This document shows, piece after piece, positions 41,556 to 48,019 of a DNA stretch of 48,019 nucleotides (within the stretch, counting starts at the first letter, position 1; every line of letters begins with the position of its first letter). Made by a program: the position numbers and the translations under genes. Below the pieces are notes generated by a model. It searched no databases, had not been told where the DNA came from, and saw only the letters and a list, made by a program, of their open reading frames with translations. The DNA lies in contig JBNRMS010000064.1 of the NCBI GenBank assembly GCA_050309735.1, positions 1 through 48,019 on the forward strand, in the 5' to 3' direction. This DNA comes from UMGS1002 sp050309735 (lineage in GTDB: Bacteria > Bacillota > Clostridia > Oscillospirales > CAG-272).

Positions 41556-41780
41556 CGCAAGTAAAATCTTCCTGTGCCTTAGTGAGCCGTTGCGACATAG
41601 CAAGTTCCTCCGAAACTTGCCAAAGTTTGCTTTACGTCATAGGCGCAAGTAAAATCTTCCTGTGCCTTAGTGCGCCGTTGCGACATAGCAAGTTCCTCCG
41701 AAACTTGCCAAGGTGTACGTTTAACCAAAGCCGCAAGTAAATATGTTTTGTGACCTTGCACACCGCTCACCCTCTCACCA
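41556..41780 (+). repeat. Tandem 88-nt leader repeat, 2.4 copies
   Basis: Units begin at 41556, 41644 and 41732, each with CGCAAGTAAA, so the period is exactly 88. Units 1 and 2 differ at one position in the first 67 bases and then diverge. Each holds a GCAAGTT/AACTTGC hairpin, and unit 1 also a GTCGCAA/TTGCGAC long-range stem around CTTCCTGTGCCTTAG. The third unit is truncated and diverged and runs into the ribosome-site region. Confidence 0.85.
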
Positions 41781-41800
41781 GAAAGGATTAATAAATACAT

Positions 41801-43069
41801 ATGGATAAAATCCGCATAAATCTTTACGACCTTCTGACCTCTATCTCAAAAGCCCAGGATCTTGTGTCAAAAAATCTTTTAAATCATCATAAGCAGGTTG
41901 CATATCTCGCTCTCCGCCTTGCAGAACAGATAGATCTTTCTCCCGAGCGCAAGCGCAACCTTTTCCTTGCAGCCCTGATTCATGACATAGGAGCGCTCTC
42001 GAGCCGCGAGCGCCTTGAATTGATCGAAAATGAGCCGGTGTCAGTAAACGACCACGCTTTCAGAGGAGCGAGATTAATAGAAGGCTTCAAGCCCCTTTCG
42101 GGAGCGGCGGATATTATTAGGTTTCACCATGTTCCCTGGAATTATGGAAAAGGAATAGCTTTCAAAGGGTGGGATGTTCCCTTTGAAAGTCATATCATAA
42201 ATTTGGCCGACAAAACCTCAACGAGTATTCGCTCGGGCAGCAATATTATATCTCAGCTTCCCGATATTATGAGATCGATCGGTAAATTAGAAGGCACTAT
42301 GTTCAACCCCAAGCTTGTCGAGGCGCTGAGCGAGCTTAGCAGGAAGGAATACATATGGCTTGATTTTACCTCACATTCATTAGACAACATGAATGACAAC
42401 GATATAGATATAATCGAAAATATACACACCATTGAAATTGACGACCTTATTGACTTTGCACTTGTTTTATCGCAAATAATAGACTTCAGAAGCAGCTTCA
42501 CAGCACGCCACTCGGCAGGCGTTGCAAACACGGCGGTGAGAATAGCCGAAATGATTGGGTTTCCGCCGTATGAGTGCAAAATGATGCTTATCGCGGGATA
42601 TCTGCATGATTTAGGCAAGATTGCCATTAGTGATGACATTTTAGAGAAGCCGTCAAAGCTCAATGCCGACGAGTTTAACGAAATTCGTGCTCACACATAT
42701 TACACATATCGCCTTCTTGAGCCCATAAATCAGCTTAAGACAATCAACGCCTGGGCCTCCTTCCACCACGAGCGGCTTGACGGAACCGGCTATCCTTTCC
42801 ACATATCGGGTGACAGTCTCTCGCTCGGTTCGCGCATTATGGCGGTTGCCGATGTCTTTACAGCTATAACCGAGGATCGTCCATATCGCGAGGGAATGGA
42901 TTACGAGCGAACAAAAAAGGTTTTAGAGTCGATGGTTGAAAACAATGCGCTTGACCGGAGGGTTGTAAATTTAGTAATTGACAACTTCGATGATATAAAC
43001 AGTATTCGCGAGCGCTCACAGGCCTCGGCGGCCGAGAAATATAATAATTTTTTGCTGGCAAAAATTTGA
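41801..43069 (+). CDS. Tandem HD / HD-GYP domain protein (cyclic-di-nucleotide phosphodiesterase)
   Basis: A 422-residue soluble protein made of two HD domains. The N-terminal one has His30, HD61-62 (LIHDIGA), His85, HH109-110 (FHHVPWNYG) and Asp137. The C-terminal one is a full HD-GYP: His237, HD269-270 (YLHDLGK), His298, FHHERLDGTGYPF (322-333) and Asp351. HD-GYP domains hydrolyse c-di-GMP or c-GAMP. No receiver or sensor domain is attached; regulation probably occurs at the RNA level through the 240-nt leader. AAAGGA precedes the ATG by about 15 bases. The next gene begins about 40 bases downstream. Confidence 0.9.
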   Translation: MDKIRINLYDLLTSISKAQDLVSKNLLNHHKQVAYLALRLAEQIDLSPERKRNLFLAALIHDIGALSSRERLELIENEPVSVNDHAFRGARLIEGFKPLSGAADIIRFHHVPWNYGKGIAFKGWDVPFESHIINLADKTSTSIRSGSNIISQLPDIMRSIGKLEGTMFNPKLVEALSELSRKEYIWLDFTSHSLDNMNDNDIDIIENIHTIEIDDLIDFALVLSQIIDFRSSFTARHSAGVANTAVRIAEMIGFPPYECKMMLIAGYLHDLGKIAISDDILEKPSKLNADEFNEIRAHTYYTYRLLEPINQLKTINAWASFHHERLDGTGYPFHISGDSLSLGSRIMAVADVFTAITEDRPYREGMDYERTKKVLESMVENNALDRRVVNLVIDNFDDINSIRERSQASAAEKYNNFLLAKI

Positions 43070-43107
43070 GTATAAGTCTTTGGAGCCTTTTTCAGAAAGG
43101 AATGGTG

Positions 43108-43884
43108 ATGATTATGTCAAAGATGCCTATGGTATTTGTCGGGCACGGCTCGCCAATAAACGCGATTGAAGACAATGCATACACAAGAAGCTGGAGGAAA
43201 ATGGCCAGAAAGATGCCTCGTCCTGCCGCAATAGTGGCGATTTCAGCCCATTGGTACACAAAAGGCACAAGGATTATGAACGAGGAAAAGCCGAAAACCA
43301 TATATGATATGTACGGCTTTCCAAAAAAACTCTATGAAATAGTTTATAATTCACCCGGCAGTCCCGCACTTGCCGAGCGCGCAAAGAGGCTGATTGTACG
43401 GGAGAGCACCTTTGACAATTCATGGGGGATAGACCACGGCACATGGTCTGTGCTGGTTCATATGTACCCCGAGCGCGATATCCCCGTCTTTCAGATAAGC
43501 ATCGACGCAACAGCGCCACCCGAAATTCATTATCAAATCGGCAGAGAGCTTGCGGTGCTGAGGAATGAGGGCGTTCTTCTCTTTGGAAGCGGAAACATAG
43601 TTCACAACCTGCGTATGGTCGATTGGCCGCTCGAGAATCGAGGCTATGACTGGGCATATGAATTTGATGATTATATTAAAGAAAACATATTAAATAAAGA
43701 TCATGAAAATGTTATAAATTATAAGAGTTTTGGGGAAGCGGCAATGCTTGCCGTACCGATAACAGACCACTTTTTCCCCATTCTATATATGCTCGGCGCT
43801 TCCGACCGGGAGGACAATATATCACTATATAATAATAACTGCATGATGGGGTCTTTGTCGATGACAAGCTATATGTTTGCTTGA
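43108..43884 (+). CDS. DODA-type extradiol dioxygenase (YgiD/LigB family)
   Basis: A 258-residue class III extradiol dioxygenase-like protein. Family markers are PMVFVGHGSPINAI, AISAHWYTKGT, IDHGTWSVLVHMYPERDIPVFQIS and LLFGSGNIVHNLR; the His residues match the zinc or iron ligands of the YgiD/4,5-DOPA dioxygenase group. Its substrate in an anaerobe is unclear, since extradiol cleavage needs oxygen. Among in-frame ATGs, 43108 is 7 bases from AGAAAGG and is preferred. It follows the HD-GYP gene in the same transcript and ends at a strong terminator. Confidence 0.88.
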   Translation: MIMSKMPMVFVGHGSPINAIEDNAYTRSWRKMARKMPRPAAIVAISAHWYTKGTRIMNEEKPKTIYDMYGFPKKLYEIVYNSPGSPALAERAKRLIVRESTFDNSWGIDHGTWSVLVHMYPERDIPVFQISIDATAPPEIHYQIGRELAVLRNEGVLLFGSGNIVHNLRMVDWPLENRGYDWAYEFDDYIKENILNKDHENVINYKSFGEAAMLAVPITDHFFPILYMLGASDREDNISLYNNNCMMGSLSMTSYMFA

Positions 43885-43898
43885 TTATATAAGGATCT

Positions 43899-43929
43899 GA
43901 CGGGGGTTCATGATTCATGAACCCCCGTC
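43899..43929. terminator. Terminator after the dioxygenase gene
   Basis: A 15-bp perfect stem GACGGGGGTTCATGA / TCATGAACCCCCGTC followed by GTATTGTTTTATTTT on the plus strand. It also faces the convergent HMA gene. Confidence 0.8.
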
Positions 43930-43949
43930 GTATTGTTTTATTTTATGCC

Positions 43950-44162
43950 CTATGCCTCATACCCCGCGCCCCTCACAGCCTCCTTGAGAGCCTCAAGAGT
44001 AACCTCTGCCCCGGCCTTAACCTTTACCGATTTCGCGGCGAGACCAACCTTAGCCGACTTTACTCCGGCAACCGCCAAAAGCGCTTTCTCGACCGCCACC
44101 TTGCAATGCGCGCAGCTCATCCCCCCCACCGAAAACTCAAACACCTTAGTTTTTGCGAACAT
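43950..44162 (-). CDS. Heavy-metal-associated (HMA) domain protein, CopZ-like
   Basis: A 70-residue metallochaperone-like domain. The metal motif GMSCAHC places Cys17 and Cys20 for Cu(I) or a similar soft metal, and the beta-alpha-beta pattern (VEKALLAVAGVKSAKVGL, then LEALKEAVRGAGYEA) is complete. No P-type ATPase or CsoR regulator is adjacent, so the partner must be elsewhere. The frame opens at 44195, but GGAGG is 6 bases before the ATG at 44162. It has its own promoter and a ~115-nt leader. Confidence 0.92.
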   Translation of the reverse strand: MFAKTKVFEFSVGGMSCAHCKVAVEKALLAVAGVKSAKVGLAAKSVKVKAGAEVTLEALKEAVRGAGYEA

Positions 44163-44176
44163 AATTACCTCCTCTC

Positions 44177-44200
44177 CGCCCGAAGGGCGGCTCAAATAGA
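44177..44200 (-). repeat. Short hairpin module TTTGAG-GCCC-TTC-GGGC, copy 2
   Basis: TATTTGAGCCGCCC TTC GGGCGG on the minus strand, directly before AGAGGAGG of the HMA gene. Same module and same position relative to the start codon as at 12650-12673. Confidence 0.6.
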
Positions 44201-44283
44201 TTTTAATCCTGACGCGGCCCGGTATTTACACACTTTCTCTGTATCAAACCGTGCAGCAAGCTCGTCCGAACTTGCCATGATTT

Positions 44284-44312
44284 ATTATACAGCCCCGGGG
44301 CAGATTTTTCAA
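44284..44312 (-). promoter_or_regulatory. Promoter of the HMA gene
   Basis: On the minus strand TTGAAA (44307-44312), a 17-bp spacer containing a CCCCGGGG palindrome, and TATAAT (44284-44289). The transcript would start with a GCAAGTTCG-GACGAGCTTGC hairpin. Confidence 0.7.
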
Positions 44313-44470
44313 TAGCCTATCCAGCCAACGTCTGCATGACTAACTATGACACTTTCCTTTTGCATTTTGGCGCATCTGAATTTTTATTTCATTAAAATCA
44401 CTCTCGCAGCACAAACTATTGTAGATTGACAGATTTATGACAAACTTTGTCAAAAATTCCGCCATGTCTA
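44313..44470. other. Divergent intergenic region with a palindrome
   Basis: No gene. TGACAAA-C-TTTGTCA (44438-44452) is a perfect 7-bp inverted repeat about 20 bases upstream of the DeoR-gene promoter and may be an operator. Confidence 0.4.
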
Positions 44471-44499
44471 TTGACATTTTGCAGAGCGAGTGATATACT
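44471..44499 (+). promoter_or_regulatory. Promoter of the DeoR-type regulator
   Basis: TTGACA (44471-44476), a 17-bp spacer and TATACT (44494-44499) with an extended TG at 44491-44492. Predicted start near 44506, giving a 5' leader of about 215 nt. Confidence 0.8.
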
Positions 44500-44505
44500 A
44501 AAAAT

Positions 44506-44719
44506 TAATAAAAATAGTTTTATGTAACTTCATGCAACATATAATTCGCCCTCCAAAAGGCCGGTGCGGGCTTGATTCGCCATCCCCCTTGCCTTTTGGA
44601 AATTTATAATGCCCATATTTGAGATTTCATATAAGCTCAAATGACATTAAGAGTGCAGCGACGATGCCCTGTTTATTGTTTTTCCCAATTTCATCATAAA
44701 TTCAAGAAAGGTTTTTGCG
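44506..44719 (+). promoter_or_regulatory. Long structured leader of the DeoR-type regulator
   Basis: Two clear stems occur: TCCAAAAGGC/GCCTTTTGGA (10 bp, 44552-44601, ~30-nt loop) and ATTTGAG/CTCAAAT (44618-44642). TGCCCAT and GATGCCC may also pair around the second. No known riboswitch consensus was recognised. The ribosome site AGAAAGG is about 9 bases before the ATG. Confidence 0.45.
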
Positions 44720-45532
44720 ATGAAGCACAGCGAACTCAGAAAACAGACTGTAATGCAAATACTGCGAACTTCAAAAAAGCTTTCGATAGAGAAGGCAATG
44801 AAGACGCTCGACGTTTCGGAATCGACGGTGCGCCGGCTTTTCGCCCAGCTTGAGGATGAGGGGGTGGCGATACGGGTTTACGGCGGAATCTGCTATAACG
44901 ACGCTGCAAAAAGCGGCTATTTCGAACCTGCAAGACTCAAGAATGCTGACGAAAAAGTGCGTATTGGCCACGCCGCAGAGCAGCTTATCAGCGCAGGCGA
45001 CGTAATCTTTCTCGACTCAGGAACCACTGTGATGGCACTCTCAGCCGAGATAGACAGAATGTTCACAGAGGCGCGCGACTTCTCTGCAAGGCTTTATGAC
45101 GAACTGCAAAAAAGATACAGCGAGGTTGTTCTCTTCACCCACTCGCTGGCAAACCTTGAAATGCTGAAAAAACACATGAAGATTCACATGATCGGCGGTG
45201 AATACCGCGATGGAAAGCGCGATTTTCACGGATACCTTGCCGAGGAAGCGATAAAAAAACTGCGGTTTACGAAATGCTTTATCGGGGCGGACGGCTTCTC
45301 GGAAGACGCGGGCGTCCTTGCAGCGGATTTTGGAACGGCACGAATAAATCAACTTGCAATAAAAAACTCGACATACAGGGTGCTGCTGGTCGATTCATCG
45401 AAATTAGGAAACAACTCGGTTGTCAATTTCTCCCCCCTATCGGACATCAATTGTCTTGTCACAGACAGCTCTCTCCCCGAGGAGGTAGCCGCTCGCCTCA
45501 AAGAGACCGGCATGACGGTGATAACCGCCTAA
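44720..45532 (+). CDS. DeoR/GlpR family transcriptional regulator
   Basis: A 270-residue regulator. The N-terminal winged HTH is at residues 5-60 (VMQILRTSKKLSIEKAMKTL, SESTVRRLFAQLEDEG). The C-terminal sugar-phosphate sensor shows VIFLDSGTTVMALS, HMIGGEYRD, CFIGADGFSEDAGV and VLLVDSSKLG. DeoR-type repressors respond to phosphorylated sugars. No sugar operon is adjacent on this side, so the target is unknown; it may control itself or a distant locus. Its own strong promoter and long leader suggest regulated expression. Confidence 0.93.
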   Translation: MKHSELRKQTVMQILRTSKKLSIEKAMKTLDVSESTVRRLFAQLEDEGVAIRVYGGICYNDAAKSGYFEPARLKNADEKVRIGHAAEQLISAGDVIFLDSGTTVMALSAEIDRMFTEARDFSARLYDELQKRYSEVVLFTHSLANLEMLKKHMKIHMIGGEYRDGKRDFHGYLAEEAIKKLRFTKCFIGADGFSEDAGVLAADFGTARINQLAIKNSTYRVLLVDSSKLGNNSVVNFSPLSDINCLVTDSSLPEEVAARLKETGMTVITA

Positions 45533-45610
45533 GAACCAAAAGGGTAACAATATCACATACAAAGTTAGTTTCTATGACTATAATAATACCATAATCAAGG
45601 ACAGGAAATT

Positions 45611-46099
45611 ATGGCTCAAGACCAAGATTTAATAATCCGTCCGGCCGCGGAGCGTGACATTCCCCGAGTTACAGAGCTGCTTGCCGACATATGCAAGCTT
45701 CACTGCAAGGGCAGACCCGATATCTTCAAGCCGGGCATAAAATACGACGCCGCCCAACTCGAAGCTCTCTTCTCCGACCCGGAACATCTCGTGCTTGTTG
45801 CCGAGGAATGCGGCCGCACGGTTGGATATGCCATCTGCCTTGTTAAAAAACATTCGGGTCATCCTGTCTTTTGTGAATTTACCACAATGTATATCGATGA
45901 CTTATGCGTTGACATGAACAGACGCGGGAAAGGCATCGGACGCAGGCTCTTTGAAGAGGTGAGGTGCCGCGCAAAGGAGATTGGAGTGCACAATATAGAG
46001 CTGAATGTCTGGGCTTTTAATAAGGGCGCGGTGGGATTTTATGAGAGCCTTGGGATGAGGCCCTCAAAAATGATAATGGAGCTTGTCCTTGACAAGTGA
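45611..46099 (+). CDS. GNAT family N-acetyltransferase
   Basis: A 162-residue acetyltransferase. The acetyl-CoA motif A is CVDMNRRGKGIGRRLFEEV, preceded by the beta strand MYIDDLCVD, and motif B is VWAFNKGAVGFYESLGM. The N-terminus IIRPAAERDIPRVTELL is typical. The substrate cannot be read; the layout resembles GNATs that act on small molecules or protein N-termini. AGGACAGGAAATT precedes the ATG. It starts 78 bases after the DeoR gene and is followed 61 bases later by a ferredoxin-thioredoxin reductase gene. Confidence 0.9.
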   Translation: MAQDQDLIIRPAAERDIPRVTELLADICKLHCKGRPDIFKPGIKYDAAQLEALFSDPEHLVLVAEECGRTVGYAICLVKKHSGHPVFCEFTTMYIDDLCVDMNRRGKGIGRRLFEEVRCRAKEIGVHNIELNVWAFNKGAVGFYESLGMRPSKMIMELVLDK

Positions 46100-46160
46100 A
46101 ATTCACCGAATTAAAATATGCTTTTCAGACAATAATTCTTAAGAAAGGAATTGATATATA

Positions 46161-46373
46161 ATGCCGATTAAACTTAATGAAGACAAGGAAATCGTGGCGG
46201 GCATCCGCGCAGGCCTCAAACGAACCGGAGGCTATTGTCCCTGCCGCCGGGAGTTGATCGAGGAGAACAAATGTATCTGCCGCGAATTTCGCGAGCAGAT
46301 TGAAGACCCCGATTTTGAGGGCTACTGCCACTGCCTGCTCTACTATAAATACAACGACAAAAAGCAAAAATAA
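46161..46373 (+). CDS. Ferredoxin-thioredoxin reductase catalytic subunit-like protein
   Basis: A 70-residue protein with six cysteines in three C-x-C pairs: CPC (26,28), CIC (38,40) and CHC (56,58) in YCPCRRELIEENKCICREF and YCHCLLYY. This is the signature of the FTR catalytic beta chain (PF02943), which uses a [4Fe-4S] cluster and a disulphide to pass ferredoxin electrons to thioredoxin. Spacing between the first two pairs is shorter than in chloroplast FTR. The thioredoxin gene follows 80 bases later, which supports the call. AAGAAAGGAATT is upstream of the ATG. No variable (alpha) subunit is seen. Confidence 0.88.
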   Translation: MPIKLNEDKEIVAGIRAGLKRTGGYCPCRRELIEENKCICREFREQIEDPDFEGYCHCLLYYKYNDKKQK

Positions 46374-46453
46374 AGCCTCACATATAATCAATTTATAGCT
46401 ATATATTCGTGTTTTTTCTTCCCGAGTGATACAGTTATTAAAAGAAAGGAATT

Positions 46454-46768
46454 ATGATTATGGAAATCACAATAACAAAAAACAATTTTGACGCCGAGGT
46501 GATGAAATCCGATAAGCCTGTTCTTGTCGACTTCTGGGCGCCGTGGTGCGGCCCCTGCCGTATGCTCGGGCCGGTTATCGAGGAGATAGCCGCAGAGAGA
46601 AGCGACATTAAGGTCGGCAAGGTCAATGTAGACGAGCAGCCCGAGCTTGCAGACAGGTTCTCGGTCAACAGTATCCCCACAGTTATTCTCTTCAAAGACG
46701 GACAGCCAACCGCCACATCGATAGGCTTCCGCGACAAGGAAAAGCTGCTCAAATTTCTCGGACTCTGA
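46454..46768 (+). CDS. trxA: Thioredoxin
   Basis: A 104-residue classic thioredoxin with active site FWAPWCGPCRM (Cys32, Cys35), the cis-proline segment SIPTVILFKDG, and normal length. It reduces protein disulphides in the cytoplasm. The neighbouring FTR-like protein suggests it is reduced from ferredoxin rather than, or besides, NADPH; no thioredoxin reductase gene is in the window. Two in-frame ATGs (46454, 46460) follow AAAGGA; the first is listed. Ends at a strong terminator. Confidence 0.96.
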   Translation: MIMEITITKNNFDAEVMKSDKPVLVDFWAPWCGPCRMLGPVIEEIAAERSDIKVGKVNVDEQPELADRFSVNSIPTVILFKDGQPTATSIGFRDKEKLLKFLGL

Positions 46769-46808
46769 GAAGATTCTGAAAAAATTGAGAAACTAATGAA
46801 ATAAATCA

Positions 46809-46853
46809 AAAAGCCATCGGAAAGAGTTATGACTCTTCCCGATGGCTTTTTGC
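46809..46853 (+). terminator. Terminator of the FTR-thioredoxin group
   Basis: AAAAAGCCATCGG-AAGAGT pairs with ACTCTT-CCGATGGCTTTTT around a 4-nt loop. The T-run is present on both strands, so it probably also stops the convergent membrane-protein gene. Confidence 0.85.
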
Positions 46854-46878
46854 GCTATGGCGTTTTCTATTATTAAAA

Positions 46879-48019
46879 TTAAAACAAATTTTCCGCAAAA
46901 ACATAGACATAGAGCAGTCTCCCGCGATACCCGCGCAAATCATACTCCTCCGATTCTATCGTGAATTCCTCGACAATCTTCCCTGCCAGACGGCGGGATT
47001 GAAGCCATTGTGACATTTTTGCGTTCTCTGTTTCGGTCAAGAGCAGAAAATAACGGTCGGTATCCTTATCGTCGAAACTGTCGGCCGGAAGTTGATAACG
47101 GTATTCGGTCGGCCTTATAGTATCGGGTAGAATATTCGCAACCTCGACCTCGCCATCCGAGAGCATTGTTATAAGTTCCGCCCACCAGAAGTTTGCATAG
47201 CCGTATTTAAGCTCACGCTCCTTGAGCTGACGCGCCGCGGCATGCCACGAGTTATCACGCCCGTAGTCTGCCGGCATATTTGCAATAACACCCGCCGAGA
47301 CCGACGACATAAGCACAAGCATTCCTGCCAGCAGCGCTCCCACCCTTGCCGCCGCTCGTTTGGCACCTATCAGTTCGACAGCACAAATAACCGTCATTAT
47401 AACAGATGTGCCGAGCATAGGAACAAGTCGCCAATTAGCGCCGCCCAGGCGCCCGAAAATCACCGCAAAGAGGATGAGTGCCGAGAGTATAAAATGCCCG
47501 ACAAGGAGAATCTTCACGGCGCGGTTTTTAATTTTATTGTAACGACAAAGAAGGACAAAAGGCGCCGCAAGCAAAACAAACCCGCCGAGAATGCCTATCA
47601 TATTGTAAATTGACTCAAGGCTCACCAGCGTCTCTCCTGCAGTTACCGAAACCCCAAGCAACGAGAACCAGTTCACAAAGAAATCAAGGAAATTACCGAC
47701 CCAACTGCTCATCGCGCTCCACGATGAATAAGCGTCGGCATATCCGGCACTGACGCCGTTTGAGATAGGCTCGATGAGAAGAAAGCCCACCGCCGTGAAT
47801 ATTATGAGAGCGGCAAGCAACCCAAATGTGTAAAGGTTGCGACGCGAGGCTATATTCTCGCCCGCGTCAAATAGACGCTCGATAAATATTCCGCCTATGA
47901 TTGGCAGGGTAAAGCAAATTAAGGTTTGCAGCCCGTCGGTTGCTGCAAGAAGCGAAAAGATAAGAAGGACTGATATCCGCACCCAGTCGCGTCTTTTCCC
48001 GCCGCCCGCCCCCGCGGTT
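46879..48019 (-). CDS. Polytopic membrane protein, partial at the window edge
   Basis: At least 380 residues; the frame stays open to position 48019, so the true start lies outside. The GTG at 47982 within RRDWVRISVLL is probably internal. About eight or nine hydrophobic segments are visible, followed by a soluble C-terminus of about 120 residues (EVANILPDTIRPTEYRYQLP onwards). The mix of many helices plus a terminal periplasmic domain recalls GT39-like or related envelope glycosyltransferases, but no catalytic motif is within the visible part. I do not assign a function. Confidence 0.7.
   Translation of the reverse strand, partial: TAGAGGGKRRDWVRISVLLIFSLLAATDGLQTLICFTLPIIGGIFIERLFDAGENIASRRNLYTFGLLAALIIFTAVGFLLIEPISNGVSAGYADAYSSWSAMSSWVGNFLDFFVNWFSLLGVSVTAGETLVSLESIYNMIGILGGFVLLAAPFVLLCRYNKIKNRAVKILLVGHFILSALILFAVIFGRLGGANWRLVPMLGTSVIMTVICAVELIGAKRAAARVGALLAGMLVLMSSVSAGVIANMPADYGRDNSWHAAARQLKERELKYGYANFWWAELITMLSDGEVEVANILPDTIRPTEYRYQLPADSFDDKDTDRYFLLLTETENAKMSQWLQSRRLAGKIVEEFTIESEEYDLRGYRGRLLYVYVFAENLF

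Noticed and set aside
41556..41780. Known c-di-GMP riboswitch
   Set aside because: The units lack the conserved GEMM segments and a GNRA-type loop I could recognise, so only an unassigned leader repeat is claimed.
41556..41780. CRISPR array
   Set aside because: Copies are adjacent with a period of 88, without unique spacers between short repeats.
41579..41800. 73-residue minus-strand ORF in the 88-nt repeats
   Set aside because: Produced by the tandem repeat; no ribosome site and it opposes the promoter and the HD-GYP gene.
44256..44277. Homology between the HMA leader hairpin and the 88-nt unit hairpin
   Set aside because: GCAAGCTCGTCCGAACTTGC resembles GCAAGTTCCTCCGAAACTTGC, but the match is short, palindromic and in opposite orientation relative to the genes, so chance is likely.

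Overview
The window looks like a chromosomal segment from an uncultured member of the Clostridia (Bacillota). The evidence is a SigH-type sigma factor, a ylmE-sepF-ylmG-ileS-lspA-rluD cell-division block, a split Gram-positive exopolysaccharide kinase/phosphatase system, strong AGGAGG-like ribosome sites, frequent TTG/GTG starts, and anaerobe redox genes (hybrid-cluster protein, ferredoxin, ferredoxin-thioredoxin reductase). No phage, IS element or CRISPR array was seen. Species cannot be named from the sequence alone.

Layout. 0.3-1.6 kb: murA, followed by about 1 kb of decayed sequence. 2.6-5.5 kb: a zinc-ribbon protein with a degenerate tRNA-like sequence in front of it, a SigH-like sigma factor with its own promoter, and a lipoprotein serpin. 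5.5-12.7 kb (minus strand): a Wzy/ligase-like polymerase, an EpsC/CapD-type dehydratase, a CmpB-like membrane protein, a PHP-type tyrosine phosphatase, a chain-length protein and a BY-kinase, preceded by a HAD phosphatase. 12.7-22.8 kb: a long minus-strand operon read queA-miaA-hlyD-like-ylmE-sepF-ylmG-ileS-lspA-rluD from one recognisable sigma-A promoter. 22.9-30.6 kb: dapA, a small membrane protein, an MFS transporter-GDPD-murQ operon (murQ carries two apparent internal deletions), rnhA, and a phosphate transporter with its PhoU-like partner. 31-38.8 kb: a carbohydrate locus with three tandem paralogous solute-binding lipoproteins, a GH78-like glycosidase and a divergent AraC regulator. 39-41.4 kb: cupin-hcp-ferredoxin, a probable nitrosative or oxidative stress operon. 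41.4-43.9 kb: a tandem HD/HD-GYP protein behind an 88-nt tandem-repeat leader, then a DODA-type dioxygenase. 44-46.8 kb: an HMA metal-binding protein, a DeoR regulator with a long structured leader, and a GNAT-FTR-thioredoxin group. The window ends inside a polytopic membrane protein gene.

The strongest unexplained signals are non-coding. The first is a 2.4-copy tandem repeat of exactly 88 nt that begins at the predicted transcription start in front of the HD-GYP gene. The second is a dispersed ~135-bp structured repeat with two diverged copies (20308-20441 and 38908-39044) in which an internal stem is kept with different bases. The third is an 85-nt three-hairpin junction at 12684-12768. Smaller points are a CpsB phosphatase whose metal-binding HxH lies upstream of its first ATG, and a tRNA-like sequence that lacks both halves of the elbow contact.
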